Source: Blastococcus sp. KM273128 (GTDB taxonomy: Bacteria > Actinomycetota > Actinomycetes > Mycobacteriales > Geodermatophilaceae). Taken from it: 52,953 bases of DNA. The number at the start of each line of letters is the position of its first letter. The first letter of the stretch is position 1. The stretch spans positions 1 through 52,953 of the forward strand of contig NZ_SSXA01000045.1 of assembly GCF_021698975.1 (NCBI RefSeq). Direction: 5' to 3'. The notes under the pieces were generated by a model that was given only the letters and a program-made list of their open reading frames with translations, was not told the origin of the DNA and ran no database searches. A program made the position numbers and the translations under genes. Shown here one piece after another: positions 42,353 to 49,640 of this stretch.

Positions 42353-42697
42353 GTGCAGCAGACGATCGACCGCCCGACGTCCTACCGCCGGCCCGGGCTC
42401 CCGCGGACCGGCGGGCCGACCACCCGGCGGCCGCGCCCGGCTCTGCCCCCGGGACCGGTGCGGCGCCCCCTGCCGTGCCGGGTCGAGGACCCCGAGCTGT
42501 GGTTCGCCGAGAGCCCGTCGCAGCTGGAGCTCGCCAAGAGCTTCTGCGGCGACTGCCCGGTGCGGGAGGCGTGCCTGGCCGGCGCGCTCTCCCGGGCCGA
42601 GCCATGGGGCGTCTGGGGCGGCGAGATCTTCGACCGGGGGGTCGTGATCGCCCGCAAGCGGCCACGTGGCCGTCCCCGGAAGGTCGTCGCGGCGTGA
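42353..42697 (+). CDS. whiB7: Antibiotic-response transcription factor WhiB7 (WblC)
   Basis: A 114-aa WhiB protein with the four Fe-S cysteines at 42, 65, 68 and 74, the turn motif EPWGVWGGE (about 83-91) and the C-terminal AT-hook RPRGRPRK, which separates WhiB7 from other WhiB proteins. It binds the SigA region 4 and AT-rich DNA upstream of -35 elements to activate intrinsic drug-resistance genes, including itself. GTG 42353 has GGAGGAG upstream. Neighbours (uvrD2, ABC1 kinase) are as in mycobacteria. Confidence 0.95.
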   Translation: MQQTIDRPTSYRRPGLPRTGGPTTRRPRPALPPGPVRRPLPCRVEDPELWFAESPSQLELAKSFCGDCPVREACLAGALSRAEPWGVWGGEIFDRGVVIARKRPRGRPRKVVAA

Positions 42698-42777
42698 GCC
42701 GGCGGCCATCCCCAGCCCGTAAGCACATGACCAGCAGTCCCGAGCTCCCGACCGGGAGCCGACCGAAGGATCCCGCG

Positions 42778-42942
42778 ATGTACATGTTCGAGCCCGACAT
42801 GGCCCGCAGCCGCATGAGCGAACTGCAGGCCGAGGCGATGGCCGCGTCCCGCGCCCGTCGTCTGTACCTGGCGCGGCGTGCCTCCCGGCGCGCCGAGCGT
42901 GCGGTCCGCCGGGCCGCGCGCGCCAGCGCCGCCGTCTTCTGA
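42778..42942 (+). CDS. Small basic helical protein downstream of whiB7
   Basis: A 54-aa protein starting at ATG 42778 with GAAGGA 7 nt upstream; a longer in-frame start at 42727 is possible. The sequence MYMFEPDMARSRMSELQAEA is followed by an Arg/Ala-rich amphipathic helix (ARRASRRAERAVRRAARA) that may bind nucleic acid. Similar short basic proteins are found in many actinobacteria; no function is known. A 7-bp hairpin (42950-42966) follows. Confidence 0.65.
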   Translation: MYMFEPDMARSRMSELQAEAMAASRARRLYLARRASRRAERAVRRAARASAAVF

Positions 42943-42949
42943 GCACACC

Positions 42950-42966
42950 GCGGTCCTCCGGACCGC
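42950..42966. terminator. Short hairpin after the small basic gene
   Basis: GCGGTCC-TCC-GGACCGC, 7 bp, lies 8 nt after the stop. A weak terminator candidate. Confidence 0.4.
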
Positions 42967-43088
42967 ACCGCCGCCACGTGCCGTCCCCGGTGACGTGGAG
43001 CCGGTCAGTCGTGCCTGCGCGGAGCCCTCCGGGCCCCACTCGGCACGACCGCACCGCCGCCACGTGCCGTCCCCCGGTGACGTGGAGC
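42961..43088. repeat. Pair of about 41-bp direct repeats
   Basis: 42961-43001 and 43047-43088 are identical except for one extra C in the second copy. The repeat period is 86 bp. Each copy carries an internal CCACGT/ACGTGG inverted repeat and is followed by a GC hairpin. The region lies between convergent genes and codes for nothing I recognise. Confidence 0.8.
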
Positions 43089-43096
43089 GACGAGCC

Positions 43097-43130
43097 GCAC
43101 CGGGCGGGGCCTTCGGGCCCCGCCCGGTGC
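43097..43130. terminator. Strong TTCG-loop terminator
   Basis: A perfect 15-bp GC stem (43097-43111 with 43116-43130) is closed by the extra-stable tetraloop TTCG. It abuts the ABC1 kinase stop codon on the minus strand and faces the whiB7 unit on the plus strand, so it probably insulates both. Confidence 0.85.
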
Positions 43131-44452
43131 TACTTCTCGAAGCCGGGGAGCCACTCCTCGAGCACCGCGCGCCAGTCGGCCTCGGCGTCGAGCTGGCACA
43201 GCACGCCGATCGAGCCGATCGTCACCCGGTGGATCAGCAGGTAGGCCGGCGGCAGATTCAGCTGCCGGCCCAGCCGGTTGGCCTCCGTCCGCGGGTCACC
43301 GATCCGCATCGCCTGCTCCTGCATCCAGGCACGGGTGAAGCGGAAGCGGTCGGTGGCGATCGGCTCCAGCAGCGGGAGCAGGTAGTCCAGCACCGCCTCC
43401 GGGTCGACCTGCACCCCCGGCCGCACGAAGCCCTCTGCGCGCAGGTCGGCCAGCACCTCCGCCGCGCGTCCCTCCAGGGCCCACCGCACCAGCCGGCCGA
43501 TCGGCTCCGGGTGGCCGTCCGGCAGCCGGGCGGTCGCGCCGAAGTCGATGACGCCGAGGCGCCCGTCGGGCAGCAGCCGGAAGTTGCCCGGGTGCGGGTC
43601 GGCGTGCAGCAGGCCGGCGCGCTGCGGCCCGGAGAAGTGCAGCGTCGCCAGCAGCCGGCCGGCGCGGTCGCGCTGCTCCCGGCTCCCCGTGGCGATGATC
43701 CGGGACAGCGGCGTCCCCTCGATCCACTCGGAGACGACGACCTTGGGCGCACTGGCCACGATGCGGGGCACGGCGATCTCCGGATCACCGGCGTAGGCGG
43801 CCGCGAACGCCCGCTGGGCATCGGCCTCGAGGCCGTAGTCGAGCTCCTCCACCACCCGGGCCTTGAGCTCGGCGATCAGCGGCTTGACGTCCAGCCCGGG
43901 AAAAACCGACGCGAACAGGCGGGCGAAGCGGGCCAGCTGGTTGAGGTCGCTCATCAGCGCCGTCGCGGCCCCGGGGTACTGGATCTTGACCGCGACGTCG
44001 CGGCCGTCCCGCCAGGTCGCGCGGTGCACCTGGCCGATGCTGGCCGCCGCGGCGGGGGCGTCGTCGAACTCGGCGAAGCGCTGGCGCCAGGTGCCGCCCA
44101 GCTGCTGGGCGAGGACCGCGTGCACGGTCCGCACCGGCATCGGGGGCGCCTCCTCCTGCAGCTTGGTGAGCGCCTCGCGGTACGGCGCCGCCATCTCCTC
44201 GGGAACGGCCGCCTCGAACACCGACAGCGTCTGGCCGAGCTTCATGGCGCCGCCCTTGAGCTGGCCCAGCACGGCGAACAGCTGCTCGGCGGTGCGCTGC
44301 TGCAGCTCGGCGTTCACCGCCTCGGCCGGGCGGCCGGACATCCGCTTGCCGATCCCCAGGGTGGCGCGCCCCGCGGCACCCAGGGGCAGGGAGGCCAGGC
44401 GCGCGGTGCGCGCGACCGACCCCCGTGGCATCGCCGGTCGCTCGTCGCTCAC
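43130..44452 (-). CDS. ABC1/UbiB-family atypical kinase
   Basis: A 440-aa protein of the ABC1 (AarF/UbiB/ADCK) family. KxGQ motif region LKGGAMKLGQTLS is followed by the ATP-binding VAVKIQYPGA, SEWIEGTPL, HADPHPGNFRLL and VIDFGATARL (DFG-like). In other bacteria relatives support ubiquinone or menaquinone metabolism; the actinobacterial member's target is unknown. GTG at 44452 makes a GTGA overlap with the ThiF-like gene. In position it corresponds to Rv3197, which lies beside whiB7. Confidence 0.9.
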   Translation of the reverse strand: MSDERPAMPRGSVARTARLASLPLGAAGRATLGIGKRMSGRPAEAVNAELQQRTAEQLFAVLGQLKGGAMKLGQTLSVFEAAVPEEMAAPYREALTKLQEEAPPMPVRTVHAVLAQQLGGTWRQRFAEFDDAPAAAASIGQVHRATWRDGRDVAVKIQYPGAATALMSDLNQLARFARLFASVFPGLDVKPLIAELKARVVEELDYGLEADAQRAFAAAYAGDPEIAVPRIVASAPKVVVSEWIEGTPLSRIIATGSREQRDRAGRLLATLHFSGPQRAGLLHADPHPGNFRLLPDGRLGVIDFGATARLPDGHPEPIGRLVRWALEGRAAEVLADLRAEGFVRPGVQVDPEAVLDYLLPLLEPIATDRFRFTRAWMQEQAMRIGDPRTEANRLGRQLNLPPAYLLIHRVTIGSIGVLCQLDAEADWRAVLEEWLPGFEK

Positions 44453-45627
44453 ACGTCCTCCTCGCCGGCGGCCGGCCGGAGCGGCGCCGTGTCGTGCCCG
44501 GTGAGCCCGAGAGCTCGGTCTCCGGACATTGTCGCCCTCCCGGCGGGGCTCCCGCCGGGAGGGCGTGCCCCACCCTCCCCGGACGGGTCGTCCCCGGCGA
44601 CCGCGGCCCCGCAGCCGCACGACGGGTGCGGGGGCCATCGGCGCAGGTGGGGCAGGAGGTCGGGCGGGCGCAGCTCCACGGTGGCGTCGAGGGTGACCGG
44701 TGCTCCGCGCCCGTCGATGCAGGCCAGCACCTGGCCGGCCGCGAGCACCGCGGTGAGCAGGCAGGTGAGGGTGGCGCCGCTGGGCGGTGGCTCGGCGGCG
44801 GTCAGCTGGGCCGCGAGCCGGGGCCAGCGCGGATCGGCGTCCCGGCGGTGCAGGTCGGCGCAGCGCAGGCAGCTGCTGGCACCCGGGACGACCAGGGGGC
44901 CGACGACGCCGGTCTCCCCGCGCACGGTCGCCACCAGGTGCGGGCCCGGGACCGGGGGCTCCACCGGGTCCGAGGCGGCCCACGGCCGGGTGAGGACGAC
45001 GAGGTCGGGGCGGAGACCGGCCGGCAGCGGCCCCAGGTCGGTCAGCGGGCTCGCCCGGCGGACCGCGTCGGCCGCGGCCACCGCCCGGGGCCGGCCCTCG
45101 TCCGCGGCGGTCAGGCCGCCCACCACGGCATCGGCGGCGGTGGTCACGCCTGCGTCCCGCACCACCACGCGGCCCACGCCGCTGGCGGCCAGCACCGCGG
45201 CCAGCGGGGTGCCCACGCGCGTGGCGCCCTCGACCACCACCGTCGCCCGGCGCCGCGCGCGCCACCCCCCGGCGCCGAGGGAGGAACCGGCCGAGGGCAG
45301 CTCCACCGCGGCGCGCGCCGCGGCCGCCGGGCCGGGGTCGAGGGCGAGCAGGTCGGCGGGGTCGAGGTCGTGGACCAGGCCGGCGGTGCGGAGGGCGTCG
45401 ACCGCGGCGTCCACGAGGTCCGGTGGCACGCCCTCCCCGGCGGCCTCGGCCCGGACCGTGCGCCGCGACCGGCGGCCGTCGAGGGCGCGCAGCACGGGCG
45501 CCAGCCCCGCGGCGGGCGCCAGGAGCAGCCCGTCGGTGGAGTCCACGCCGCCGACCTGGACGCTCCCGGCGCCCCCGGCGAGCAGCGGGGTGGCGGCGGG
45601 GAGGAGGGGATGGGCGTTGTCGCTCAC
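44449..45627 (-). CDS. ThiF-like protein with zinc cysteines (TOMM-docking-like)
   Basis: A 392-aa E1-like protein. The N-terminal half resembles the leader-binding region of cyclodehydratase partners; the middle keeps a degenerate nucleotide-binding strand (ATVVVEGATRVGTPLAAVLA). Zinc-type cysteines are in SSCLRCADLHRRDADPRWPR and HPSCGCG. Members are conserved in ordinary actinobacterial genomes without RiPP genes, and none (no YcaO, no precursor) is present here. Function unknown. A perfect 14-bp hairpin lies inside the C-terminal coding part. Confidence 0.75.
   Translation of the reverse strand: MSDNAHPLLPAATPLLAGGAGSVQVGGVDSTDGLLLAPAAGLAPVLRALDGRRSRRTVRAEAAGEGVPPDLVDAAVDALRTAGLVHDLDPADLLALDPGPAAAARAAVELPSAGSSLGAGGWRARRRATVVVEGATRVGTPLAAVLAASGVGRVVVRDAGVTTAADAVVGGLTAADEGRPRAVAAADAVRRASPLTDLGPLPAGLRPDLVVLTRPWAASDPVEPPVPGPHLVATVRGETGVVGPLVVPGASSCLRCADLHRRDADPRWPRLAAQLTAAEPPPSGATLTCLLTAVLAAGQVLACIDGRGAPVTLDATVELRPPDLLPHLRRWPPHPSCGCGAAVAGDDPSGEGGARPPGGSPAGRATMSGDRALGLTGHDTAPLRPAAGEEDV
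44534..44564. repeat. Perfect hairpin inside the ThiF-like gene's 3' end
   Basis: A 14-bp GC stem (44534-44547 with 44551-44564) with a 3-nt loop lies within codons for the Gly/Pro/Arg-rich C-terminal tail. It could attenuate transcription into the ABC1 gene. Confidence 0.6.
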
Positions 45628-45688
45628 CCGGGCAGGGTGGCAGCCGGGCCGCCGCCCCGGCGTCCGTCGTCCACAGGCCCACGACGAC

Positions 45689-45715
45689 GGCGGCGCCCCC
45701 GCAGGGGACGCCGCC
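45689..45715. terminator. Hairpin between the DUF5679 gene and the ThiF-like gene
   Basis: GGCGGCG/CGCCGCC plus CCCC/GGGG with one mismatch makes an imperfect 11-bp stem downstream of the DUF5679 gene on the minus strand. Confidence 0.45.
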
Positions 45716-45801
45716 GACCGCTACTGCATGGAACGGCCACCCTCCAGGGGCCCGCGCCGAGCCTGCGAGGTGCGGGGAGGAGGGTGGTCCTTTCTCCTTC
45801 T

Positions 45802-45954
45802 TCAGGCCTTGCCGAGGATCCGGTTCATCTTGGTGCCGCAGACGGGGCAGGTGCCCTGCGCCATGCGGCGCCCGGACTCGCTCACCTTGACCTCGCCGTC
45901 GAAGTCGCGCTTCTCCTTGCACTTCACGCAGTAGCCGTTGTAGCTCTCCGCCAC
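45802..45954 (-). CDS. DUF5679 small zinc-ribbon protein (50 aa)
   Basis: A 50-aa protein with two CxxC knuckles, CVKCKEKRDF near the N-terminus and CPVCGTKMNRIL near the C-terminus, that will hold one zinc ion. The family is common in actinobacteria and lacks a known function. GTG at 45954 has GAGGAGA a few nt upstream. A TAGCGT -10 on the minus strand (46016-46011) suggests a leader of about 50 nt. Confidence 0.85.
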   Translation of the reverse strand: MAESYNGYCVKCKEKRDFDGEVKVSESGRRMAQGTCPVCGTKMNRILGKA

Positions 45955-46082
45955 GGGATCTCCTCGTCTCCGGGGCGCCCCGGCTCGCACGCCGGGCGCC
46001 GTTCGCGAGAACGCTACCCGCGGCTCCGTGCCCCGACCCCCGCTGCCGTGCCCGTCCCGGAGCGCCCGAGGCGACGCGTTCC

Positions 46083-46112
46083 CCACAGCTGTGGACGGAG
46101 CTGTGGATGCCA
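46083..46112. promoter_or_regulatory. Cluster of TCCACA (DnaA-box-like) motifs
   Basis: On the minus strand CATCCACAGCTC and CGTCCACAGCTG stand in tandem, with a third inverted copy (CCCCACAG) beside them. Each matches the 7-base core of the DnaA box (TTGTCCACA) but not its first two bases. Could be a weak DnaA site or another repeat-type operator. Confidence 0.35.
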
Positions 46113-46340
46113 TGGGGACGGCGTGGCGTGTCGCTGTGCGGAACCGGGGGACGGGCCGGGGACGCGTTGCCCGGTGTGACCGGGGACGGCCCGCCGACCT
46201 GCGCAGACGCCCCCGGAAGGGTGTGGAACCCCGCCCCCGGGCGGTCTCGTCACCGGGTGGAGCGGCGGTCGTGTCCACCGTCCGTGCGACCTGCACCCGA
46301 GCGGGTGTCCCCGCGCAGGCGCCGCGCCCGGCCGTTGCCC

Positions 46341-46346
46341 TACGGT
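46341..46346 (+). promoter_or_regulatory. -10 element TACGGT of a leaderless gene
   Basis: TACGGT ends 6 nt before the GTG at 46353. Confidence 0.6.
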
Positions 46347-46352
46347 CTCCTC

Positions 46353-46943
46353 GTGCCCGGAACGACTCCTCCTGCGAGCGCCCTGCCTGAGCCGGCGGAC
46401 GGCGACGTCGTGGAGGTCCGGCGCAGCAGCCGCCGCCGGCGCACGGTGACCGCCTACCGCGAGCTGGGGCGCACCGTGGTGCTCATCCCGGCGGCGTTCA
46501 GCCCGGCCGAGGAGCAGCGCTGGGTCGAGCAGATGGTCGCCAAGCTGCGCACCCGTGAGGAGCGGCGCAAGCGCTCGCTCGGGGGCGACGCCGAGCTCTT
46601 GGCGCGGGCCCGGGCGCTGTCGGCCGCCCACCTCGACGGCCTGGCCGAGCCGGCCAGCGTGCGGTGGGTGGACAACCAGCACCGCCGCTGGGGCTCCTGC
46701 ACGCCGGCGGACCGGACGATCCGGCTCTCCAGCCGGCTGCGCTCGATGCCGGAGTACGTCGTCGACTACGTGCTGGTGCACGAGCTGGTGCACCTGCTCG
46801 AGCCCGGGCACGACGAGCGGTTCTGGGCGCTGGTGGCGCAGTACCCGCGGGCGGAGCGGGCGCGCGGCTTCCTGGAGGGCGTCGAGCTGGCGTCCACCGC
46901 GGGGGCGGCGGGCGCCGACCCGCTCCCCGACGTGGACGCCTGA
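46353..46943 (+). CDS. YgjP-type (M48-like) zinc metallopeptidase
   Basis: A 196-aa protein with the HELVHLLEPGHDERFW zinc motif (HExxH plus the downstream His) and the YgjP-family signature QHRRWGSCTPADRTIRLSSRL before it. No signal or TM segment, so it is cytosolic. Substrates are unknown. The GTG at 46353 is set by the -10 element 6 nt upstream and by the N-terminus expected for the family. Converges on the minus-strand gene with a 4-bp gap. Confidence 0.85.
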   Translation: MPGTTPPASALPEPADGDVVEVRRSSRRRRTVTAYRELGRTVVLIPAAFSPAEEQRWVEQMVAKLRTREERRKRSLGGDAELLARARALSAAHLDGLAEPASVRWVDNQHRRWGSCTPADRTIRLSSRLRSMPEYVVDYVLVHELVHLLEPGHDERFWALVAQYPRAERARGFLEGVELASTAGAAGADPLPDVDA

Positions 46944-46947
46944 GCCG

Positions 46948-48339
46948 CTACCCCTCGGCGCCCGGCTCCCGCCGGTCCTCGTCCTCGTCGCCGGGCTGCT
47001 GCTGCGGTGCCTGCTGCGCGTCGTCGGCGGTCAGCGCGGCCAGTTCGTCGTCCATCCCCTGGCGGGCGACGAAGTCCAAGGGCTCGTCGAGGTCCTCCGA
47101 CGTCGGCAGCAGGTCGGGGTGGGACCACAGCCGGTCCCGCTCCGCGCTGCCGTGCTGCTGGGCCATCGCCCCCCACACCGTCGCCGCGTCGCGCAGCCGG
47201 CGCGGCCGCAGCTGGAGGCCGACCAGCGTGGCGAAGGTCTGCTCGGCGGGGCCGCCGGACGCCCGGCGCCGGCGCATCGTCTCGGCGAGCGCGGCGTGCC
47301 CGGGCAGCCGGTCACCCGCGGCGGCGGCGACGACGGCGTCCACCCAGCCCTCGACGAGGGCCAGCAGGGTCTCCAGCCGCCGCAGCGCCATCTGCTGCTC
47401 GGGGGTCTCCTCGGGCTCGAGGACGCCGCTGCCGAGCAGGCGCTGGATGCTCTCCGGGTCGCTGGGGTCCAGCCCGCCGCCCATGCCGCCGGCCATCGCC
47501 TCGTTGATGCCCCGCTCGATCGCCTCGCGGTCGATGGTGATGCCTCGGGCGTAGGCGTGCACGGCGTCCTGGAGCTGCTGGCGCAGCCACGGGACGTGGG
47601 CGAACAGCCGCTGGGACGAGGCCTCCCGCAGCGCCACGAAGAGCCGGACCTCGTCGGCGGGGCGGTCGAGGCCCTCGGCGAAGGCAGCCAGGTTCTGCGG
47701 CACGAGCACGCCGGTGCCGGCGGGCGCCAGGGGGAGGCCGACGTCGGTGCTGGTGAGCACCTCACCGGCCAGCGAGCCGAGCGCCTGGCCGACCTGGGCG
47801 CCGAACATCATCCCGCCCATCCGGCCCATGATCCCGGCGATCGGGCCGAAGGACATCGCCGCCTCCTCGGGCAGGGCGCTCGTCATCGCCGCCACCACGC
47901 GTTCGGCCAGCGGGTCGATCAGGGCCGCCCAGGCGGCCTGGGTCTGCTCCACCCACTCCACCCGCGACCACGCCGCGGTGCGCTCGATGCCCGAGGGGAG
48001 CTCGGTGACCTGGTCCAGCCAGAGGTCGGCCAGCCGCAGCGACTCGGCGGCCGCGGCGCGCTCCTGCTCCGACGTGGGCTGGTGCCCGGCGGCGAGCTGG
48101 CTGATCGCGCCCTGCCGGGCGAGGTCCCAGTTGACCGGGCCGCCCGACCAGTTCATGAGCTTCTGCAGCTCGGCGAACAGCGGCATCTTCCCGAGCACGT
48201 CCTCGGGCGAGCCGCCGCCGGCCATGCCGCCGAAGAGGGCGCCGAGGCCGAACGGGTCACCCCCCTGGTCCCCGCGGCCGGGCTCGCGGCGCTCGGGGTC
48301 GCGGTCGGGCGGGCCGAAGCCGAACGGGATGTCGCTCAT
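46948..48339 (-). CDS. Zinc-dependent metalloprotease-like protein (TIGR03624 type)
   Basis: A 463-aa protein of the DUF2342/TIGR03624 group. The N-terminus MSDIPFGFGPPD is typical. Where F420-associated relatives have a metal-binding EGH motif, this protein has EGWVDAVV, so the zinc ligand is replaced by Trp. The central helical part (MGRMGGMMFGAQVGQALGSL) is well conserved. Activity is therefore uncertain. ATG at 48339 is chosen because TACCGT on the minus strand ends 6 nt upstream (leaderless); the longer reading is rejected. Confidence 0.8.
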   Translation of the reverse strand: MSDIPFGFGPPDRDPERREPGRGDQGGDPFGLGALFGGMAGGGSPEDVLGKMPLFAELQKLMNWSGGPVNWDLARQGAISQLAAGHQPTSEQERAAAAESLRLADLWLDQVTELPSGIERTAAWSRVEWVEQTQAAWAALIDPLAERVVAAMTSALPEEAAMSFGPIAGIMGRMGGMMFGAQVGQALGSLAGEVLTSTDVGLPLAPAGTGVLVPQNLAAFAEGLDRPADEVRLFVALREASSQRLFAHVPWLRQQLQDAVHAYARGITIDREAIERGINEAMAGGMGGGLDPSDPESIQRLLGSGVLEPEETPEQQMALRRLETLLALVEGWVDAVVAAAAGDRLPGHAALAETMRRRRASGGPAEQTFATLVGLQLRPRRLRDAATVWGAMAQQHGSAERDRLWSHPDLLPTSEDLDEPLDFVARQGMDDELAALTADDAQQAPQQQPGDEDEDRREPGAEG

Positions 48340-48345
48340 GCACCC

Positions 48346-48351
48346 ACGGTA
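48346..48351 (-). promoter_or_regulatory. -10 element TACCGT of a leaderless gene
   Basis: TACCGT on the minus strand ends 6 nt before the ATG at 48339. Confidence 0.6.
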
Positions 48352-48454
48352 GACGTGCGATCTTGCGCCGGCGAAGGCGTTCGCTGGGAGCGGATGGCCC
48401 CCTGCGGGGCCCATCGGAAGCCGGCGAGCGGTGGGGGGCGGGGGGTCCTTCACC

Positions 48455-48460
48455 TAGGCT
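48455..48460 (+). promoter_or_regulatory. -10 element TAGGCT of a leaderless gene
   Basis: TAGGCT ends 8 nt before the GTG at 48469. Divergent from the previous leaderless promoter. Confidence 0.6.
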
Positions 48461-48468
48461 CGCGCCTC

Positions 48469-49491
48469 GTGACCCGTCGCAACGCCGTGCTCAGCGTGGG
48501 CGCCGTGCTCCTGCTGCTGTTCGGCGTGCTCGGCACGACCGTGCCCGTGCCCTACGTCGCCCAGGTGCCCGGCCCCACCTTCGACACGCTCGGGGAGGTC
48601 GACGGCGAGCCGATCATCGTGGTCGAGGGGCGGGAGCGCAACGACGTGGAGGGTGACCTCAACCTGACCACCGTCGGCGTCAGCCGCGGCGGGCTCAGCC
48701 TCGTGCAGGCGGTCCGCGGCTGGTTCGACGACGAGGTCAGCGTCGTCCCCGAGGAGACGGTCTACCCGCCCGACCGCACCGAGGAGGAGACCCGGGAGGT
48801 CAACCGCCAGGCCTTCGTCACCTCGGAGCAGGCGGCGGAGAGCGTCGCCCTCGGCGAGCTCGGCTACCCGGAGAAGGTGGTCGTGCGGGGCGTCGCCGAG
48901 GGGTCGCCGTCGGAGGGGCAGCTCGAGGAGGGGGACGCCCTGGAGACGGTCGACGGCCGCCCGGTGCCCGACTCCGCGGTGCTCGCCGACGTCCTGACCG
49001 GTATCCCGCCCGGCACGGAGGTCACCGTCGGCTACACGCGGCTGGGCGAGCCGGGCACCGCCACGATCACGACGCAGGCGGCCGAGGAGCGGGCCGGCTC
49101 GCTGCTGGGCGTCAGCGTCCTCGACCAGCCCTCGGCCCCGTTCGACGTCGACATCCAGGTGGCCGACGTCGGCGGCCCGTCGGCGGGGCTGATGCTCACC
49201 CTCGGGATCCTCGACCTGGTGGGGGAGGAGGACCTGACCGGCGGCGCCGCGATCGCCGGCACCGGGACCATCGACCTCGCCGGCAACGTCGGCCCCATCG
49301 GCGGGATCGCGCTGAAGATGGTGGCCGCCCGCGACATCGGGGCAGACGTCTTCCTCGTCCCCGCCGCCAACTGCGCCGAGGCGCTGGCTGCGCCCGACAC
49401 CGGTGTGCCGATGGCGCGCGTCGCCACGCTGGACGACGCCCTGACGGCCCTCGCCGACGTCCGCGCCGGCCGGGCACCGGAGGGCTGCTGA
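48469..49491 (+). CDS. PDZ and Lon-like (S16) protease, membrane-anchored
   Basis: A 340-aa protein with an N-terminal TM segment (AVLSVGAVLLLLFGVLGTTV), a PDZ domain (about 118-205) and a C-terminal S16 domain. Catalytic Ser is in GGPSAGLMLTLGILD and Lys in GIALKMVAAR, the Lon Ser-Lys dyad. The ATPase part of Lon is absent, so it acts without unfolding, outside the membrane, like the Rv3194c group. GTG start with a leaderless -10 upstream. It is followed by UPF0182 in the same order as in mycobacteria. Confidence 0.9.
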   Translation: MTRRNAVLSVGAVLLLLFGVLGTTVPVPYVAQVPGPTFDTLGEVDGEPIIVVEGRERNDVEGDLNLTTVGVSRGGLSLVQAVRGWFDDEVSVVPEETVYPPDRTEEETREVNRQAFVTSEQAAESVALGELGYPEKVVVRGVAEGSPSEGQLEEGDALETVDGRPVPDSAVLADVLTGIPPGTEVTVGYTRLGEPGTATITTQAAEERAGSLLGVSVLDQPSAPFDVDIQVADVGGPSAGLMLTLGILDLVGEEDLTGGAAIAGTGTIDLAGNVGPIGGIALKMVAARDIGADVFLVPAANCAEALAAPDTGVPMARVATLDDALTALADVRAGRAPEGC

Positions 49492-49515
49492 CCCCCGGCG
49501 CCCCGACCTGCCCCG

Positions 49516-49540
49516 GGAACCCCGCGCCGTCCGGTGCGTT
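49516..49540 (+). promoter_or_regulatory. Possible ECF-type promoter before UPF0182
   Basis: GGAAC (49516-49520), 17 nt, GTT (49538-49540); both this site and the moeZ site continue as GTTGTCC. It is one base short of the ideal spacing. It would leave a leader of about 95 nt. Confidence 0.4.
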
Positions 49541-49640
49541 GTCCATGAGGCCGGGCTCGCCCGGCGTCGCACCACCCGACCCCCTGCGGTCGATCGTCGC
49601 GCGGCCGAGAGGCCGCTCCTGCAACTGAAGGAGACCGCTC

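Larger units (their letters stand above)
45955..46352. other. Intergenic region between divergent genes
   Basis: This 398-bp stretch holds no supported gene. It contains the DUF5679 promoter (TAGCGT 46016-46011, minus strand), a cluster of TGTGGA/TCCACA motifs around 46083-46112 and the leaderless promoter of the metallopeptidase gene (TACGGT 46341-46346). The rest is GC-rich without clear structure. Confidence 0.5.

Noticed and set aside
44449..45627. TOMM/thiopeptide-like RiPP biosynthesis suggested by the ThiF/cyclodehydratase-like protein
   Set aside because: No YcaO, dehydrogenase, precursor peptide or transporter lies nearby, and this family is common outside RiPP clusters.
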